26,498 nucleotides of DNA from Actinomycetes bacterium (GTDB lineage Bacteria; Actinomycetota; Actinomycetes; Propionibacteriales; Nocardioidaceae): assembly GCA_029779385.1 (NCBI GenBank), contig JAKPAQ010000167.1, positions 1-26,498 of the forward strand, in the 5' to 3' direction. Below are positions 25,619-26,498 of this stretch, in pieces. Every line of letters starts with the position of its first letter. Within the stretch, counting starts at the first letter, position 1. Made by a program: the position numbers and the translations under genes. Below the pieces are notes generated by a model. It did not search any database. It was not told the DNA's origin and worked only from the letters and a program-made list of their open reading frames with translations.

Positions 25619-25647
25619 GTGGGAGGGCCAGCTGGGCCCGCAACCAC
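25619..25647 (+). promoter_or_regulatory. L1-binding autoregulatory hairpin in rplK-rplA spacer
   Basis: GTGG (25619-25622) pairs with CCAC (25644-25647); GGGCC (25625-25629) pairs with GGCCC (25635-25639) around loop AGCTG; between the helices is an asymmetric internal loop of GA opposite GCAA. The 5' strand GTGGGAGG is the same as the L1-binding strand of 23S rRNA helices 76-77, and the 3' strand ends in CCAC as the rRNA does. This is what an mRNA mimic for ribosomal protein L1 looks like. L1 feedback on the L11-L1 operon is established in other bacteria; its action here is inferred. Confidence 0.65.
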
Positions 25648-25678
25648 AACCTGGTAGCAAAGAAAAGAGAAACCAGTT

Positions 25679-26395
25679 ATGTCACAGCACAGCAAGGCTT
25701 ACCGCGCAGTTGCCGAAAAGATCGATTCGAATGCGCTTTACTCCCCGCTCCAGGCCACCACGCTGGCCAAGGAGTCGGGTTCGAAGAAGTACGACTCGAC
25801 CGTTGACGCCGTAGTGCGTCTGGGTGTCGATCCGCGTAAGGCGGACCAGATGGTCCGTGGCACCGTGAACCTGCCGAACGGCACTGGCAAGACCGCCCGG
25901 GTCCTGGTCTTCGCCACTGGTGCAAACGCTGAGGCCGCCCGCGAAGCCGGTGCGGACTTCGTCGGCGCCGACGAGTTGGTCGACAAGGTGAACGGCGGCT
26001 GGCTCGATTTCGACGCCGTGGTCGCCACGCCAGACATGATGGGCAAGGTCGGTCGTCTCGGTCGCGTGCTTGGCCCGCGCAACCTGATGCCGAACCCGAA
26101 GACCGGAACGGTCACCCCCGACGTGACCAAGGCCGTCAACGACATCAAGGGTGGAAAGATCGAGTTCCGCGTTGATCGTCACGCCAACGTTCACTTCGTA
26201 ATCGGCAAGGCTTCGTTCTCCGCCGAGCAGTTGGCGCAGAACTACGGTGCTGCGATGGAAGAGATCTTGCGTCTCAAGCCGTCCAGCTCCAAGGGTCGCT
26301 ACGTCAAGAAGGCGACGATCTCCACGACCAACGGTCCTGGCATCCAGGTCGACCCGACGCGCACGCGCAACTTCGCCAGCGACGACGAGGCCTGA
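25679..26395 (+). CDS. rplA: 50S ribosomal protein L1
   Basis: L1 (238 aa) forms the mobile L1 stalk that handles the exiting tRNA and binds its own mRNA as a repressor. Domain I segments ([21 protein letters not shown]-terminal [20 protein letters not shown]) flank domain II ([56 protein letters not shown], the L1 signature). Length is normal. The ATG is preceded by a purine-rich AGAAAAGAGA tract. It ends with TGA at 26393-26395 and is followed by a hairpin and then a second, partial L1-coding stretch. Confidence 0.97.
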   Translation: MSQHSKAYRAVAEKIDSNALYSPLQATTLAKESGSKKYDSTVDAVVRLGVDPRKADQMVRGTVNLPNGTGKTARVLVFATGANAEAAREAGADFVGADELVDKVNGGWLDFDAVVATPDMMGKVGRLGRVLGPRNLMPNPKTGTVTPDVTKAVNDIKGGKIEFRVDRHANVHFVIGKASFSAEQLAQNYGAAMEEILRLKPSSSKGRYVKKATISTTNGPGIQVDPTRTRNFASDDEA

Positions 26396-26416
26396 GTTCG
26401 CTTCAGTCTGACGACA

Positions 26417-26444
26417 CGGCGCTCACCCAACTGGGTGGGCGCCG
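26417..26444 (+). terminator. Terminator-like hairpin after rplA
   Basis: A 12-bp stem (26417-26428 with 26433-26444, one G-U pair) with loop AACT, 21 nt after the rplA stop. It looks like an intrinsic terminator or attenuator stem, but instead of a T-tract it is followed by GAGGATCTG. Its right arm overlaps the start of the second L1-like coding stretch. Confidence 0.55.
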
Positions 26445-26498
26445 AGGATCTGATCGAGAAGATCCAGGGCGGCTGGCTCGATTTCGACGCCGCGATCG
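26435..26498 (+). other. Second rplA-like fragment, cut by window end
   Basis: Translated from 26435 (same frame as rplA) the tail reads [20 protein letters not shown], then I. It aligns without gaps to rplA residues 95-115 (nt 25961-26024): by my count 52 of 64 bases and 13 of 21 residues are identical, including a 25-base exact run over GGWLDFDA. All the other residues are conservative (D/E, V/I, N/Q, V/A). That is the pattern of an orthologue from another actinobacterium rather than a decaying copy. No start codon or N-terminal half is present, and the rplA stop lies in frame 39 nt upstream. A chimeric assembly join is most likely, though a real partial duplication cannot be excluded. Confidence 0.65.

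Noticed and set aside
26438..26451. 14-base identity GGCGCCGAGGATCT between the window tail and the tRNA-Tyr terminator (16907-16920)
   Set aside because: Too short to be an assembly overlap and explained by coding sequence in one place and a GC-rich stem in the other; treated as chance.
1..26498. Search for CRISPR arrays, insertion sequences, phage genes or toxin-antitoxin pairs
   Set aside because: No regularly spaced repeats, transposase-like frames, terminal inverted repeats or small paired genes of that kind were seen; the region is conserved chromosomal core.

Overview
The window looks like a chromosomal stretch of an actinobacterium (Actinomycetota) with fairly high GC (about 60% by eye). 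The evidence is the nuo gene order, the FolP2-type folP next to gpgS, the tRNA-Thr/tRNA-Met/rpmG and tRNA-Trp/secE/nusG/rplK/rplA blocks, a polyprenyl synthase directly behind nuoN, and several genes whose start codon lies 6-7 nt after a TAnnnT -10 hexamer (leaderless architecture). The lineage cannot be named from sequence alone. Mycobacteriales is unlikely, because the hadABC dehydratase genes expected after rpmG are absent.

Layout. Positions 2-14203 hold a contiguous respiratory complex I operon, nuoC (5' truncated by the window edge) to nuoN. All genes are on + and mostly joined by ATGA or TGATG overlaps. A polyprenyl diphosphate synthase (14241-15227), probably for the menaquinone tail, follows. 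On the minus strand come rarD and yajQ (15237-16687). Then there is tRNA-Tyr with a strong terminator, a small unrecognised CxxC protein, and a translationally coupled trio gpgS-folP2-extradiol-dioxygenase-like gene (17351-19655). Next are quinone-dependent pyrD, tRNA-Thr, tRNA-Met, rpmG and murB. A minus-strand pair (add, DUF4190-like membrane protein) meets murB tail to tail. Finally tRNA-Trp, secE, nusG, rplK and rplA form the translation/secretion block that normally precedes rplJL/rpoBC. No intergenic gap exceeds 300 bases.

How the genes fit together. Complex I oxidises NADH with menaquinone and pumps protons through NuoL/M/N/H. The polyprenyl synthase probably supplies the quinone side chain, and class 2 PyrD also delivers electrons to the quinone pool. 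GpgS starts glucosylglycerate-type (or methylglucose lipopolysaccharide) synthesis.

Most of the window is conserved housekeeping and I see no defence system, mobile element or CRISPR array. Four points stand out: (1) NuoG has lost all four cysteine ligands of the off-pathway N7 [4Fe-4S] cluster at exactly preserved spacing, while its other clusters are intact; (2) the rplK-rplA gap carries a 23S-like L1-binding hairpin; (3) the last 64 bases encode a second, diverged but conservatively substituted piece of ribosomal protein L1, fused to a terminator-like hairpin just after rplA, which most likely marks a chimeric contig end but could be a real second rplA; (4) FolP2 lacks the canonical dihydropteroate synthase loop and is coupled to gpgS and to a metal-site-poor extradiol-dioxygenase-like protein of unknown function.
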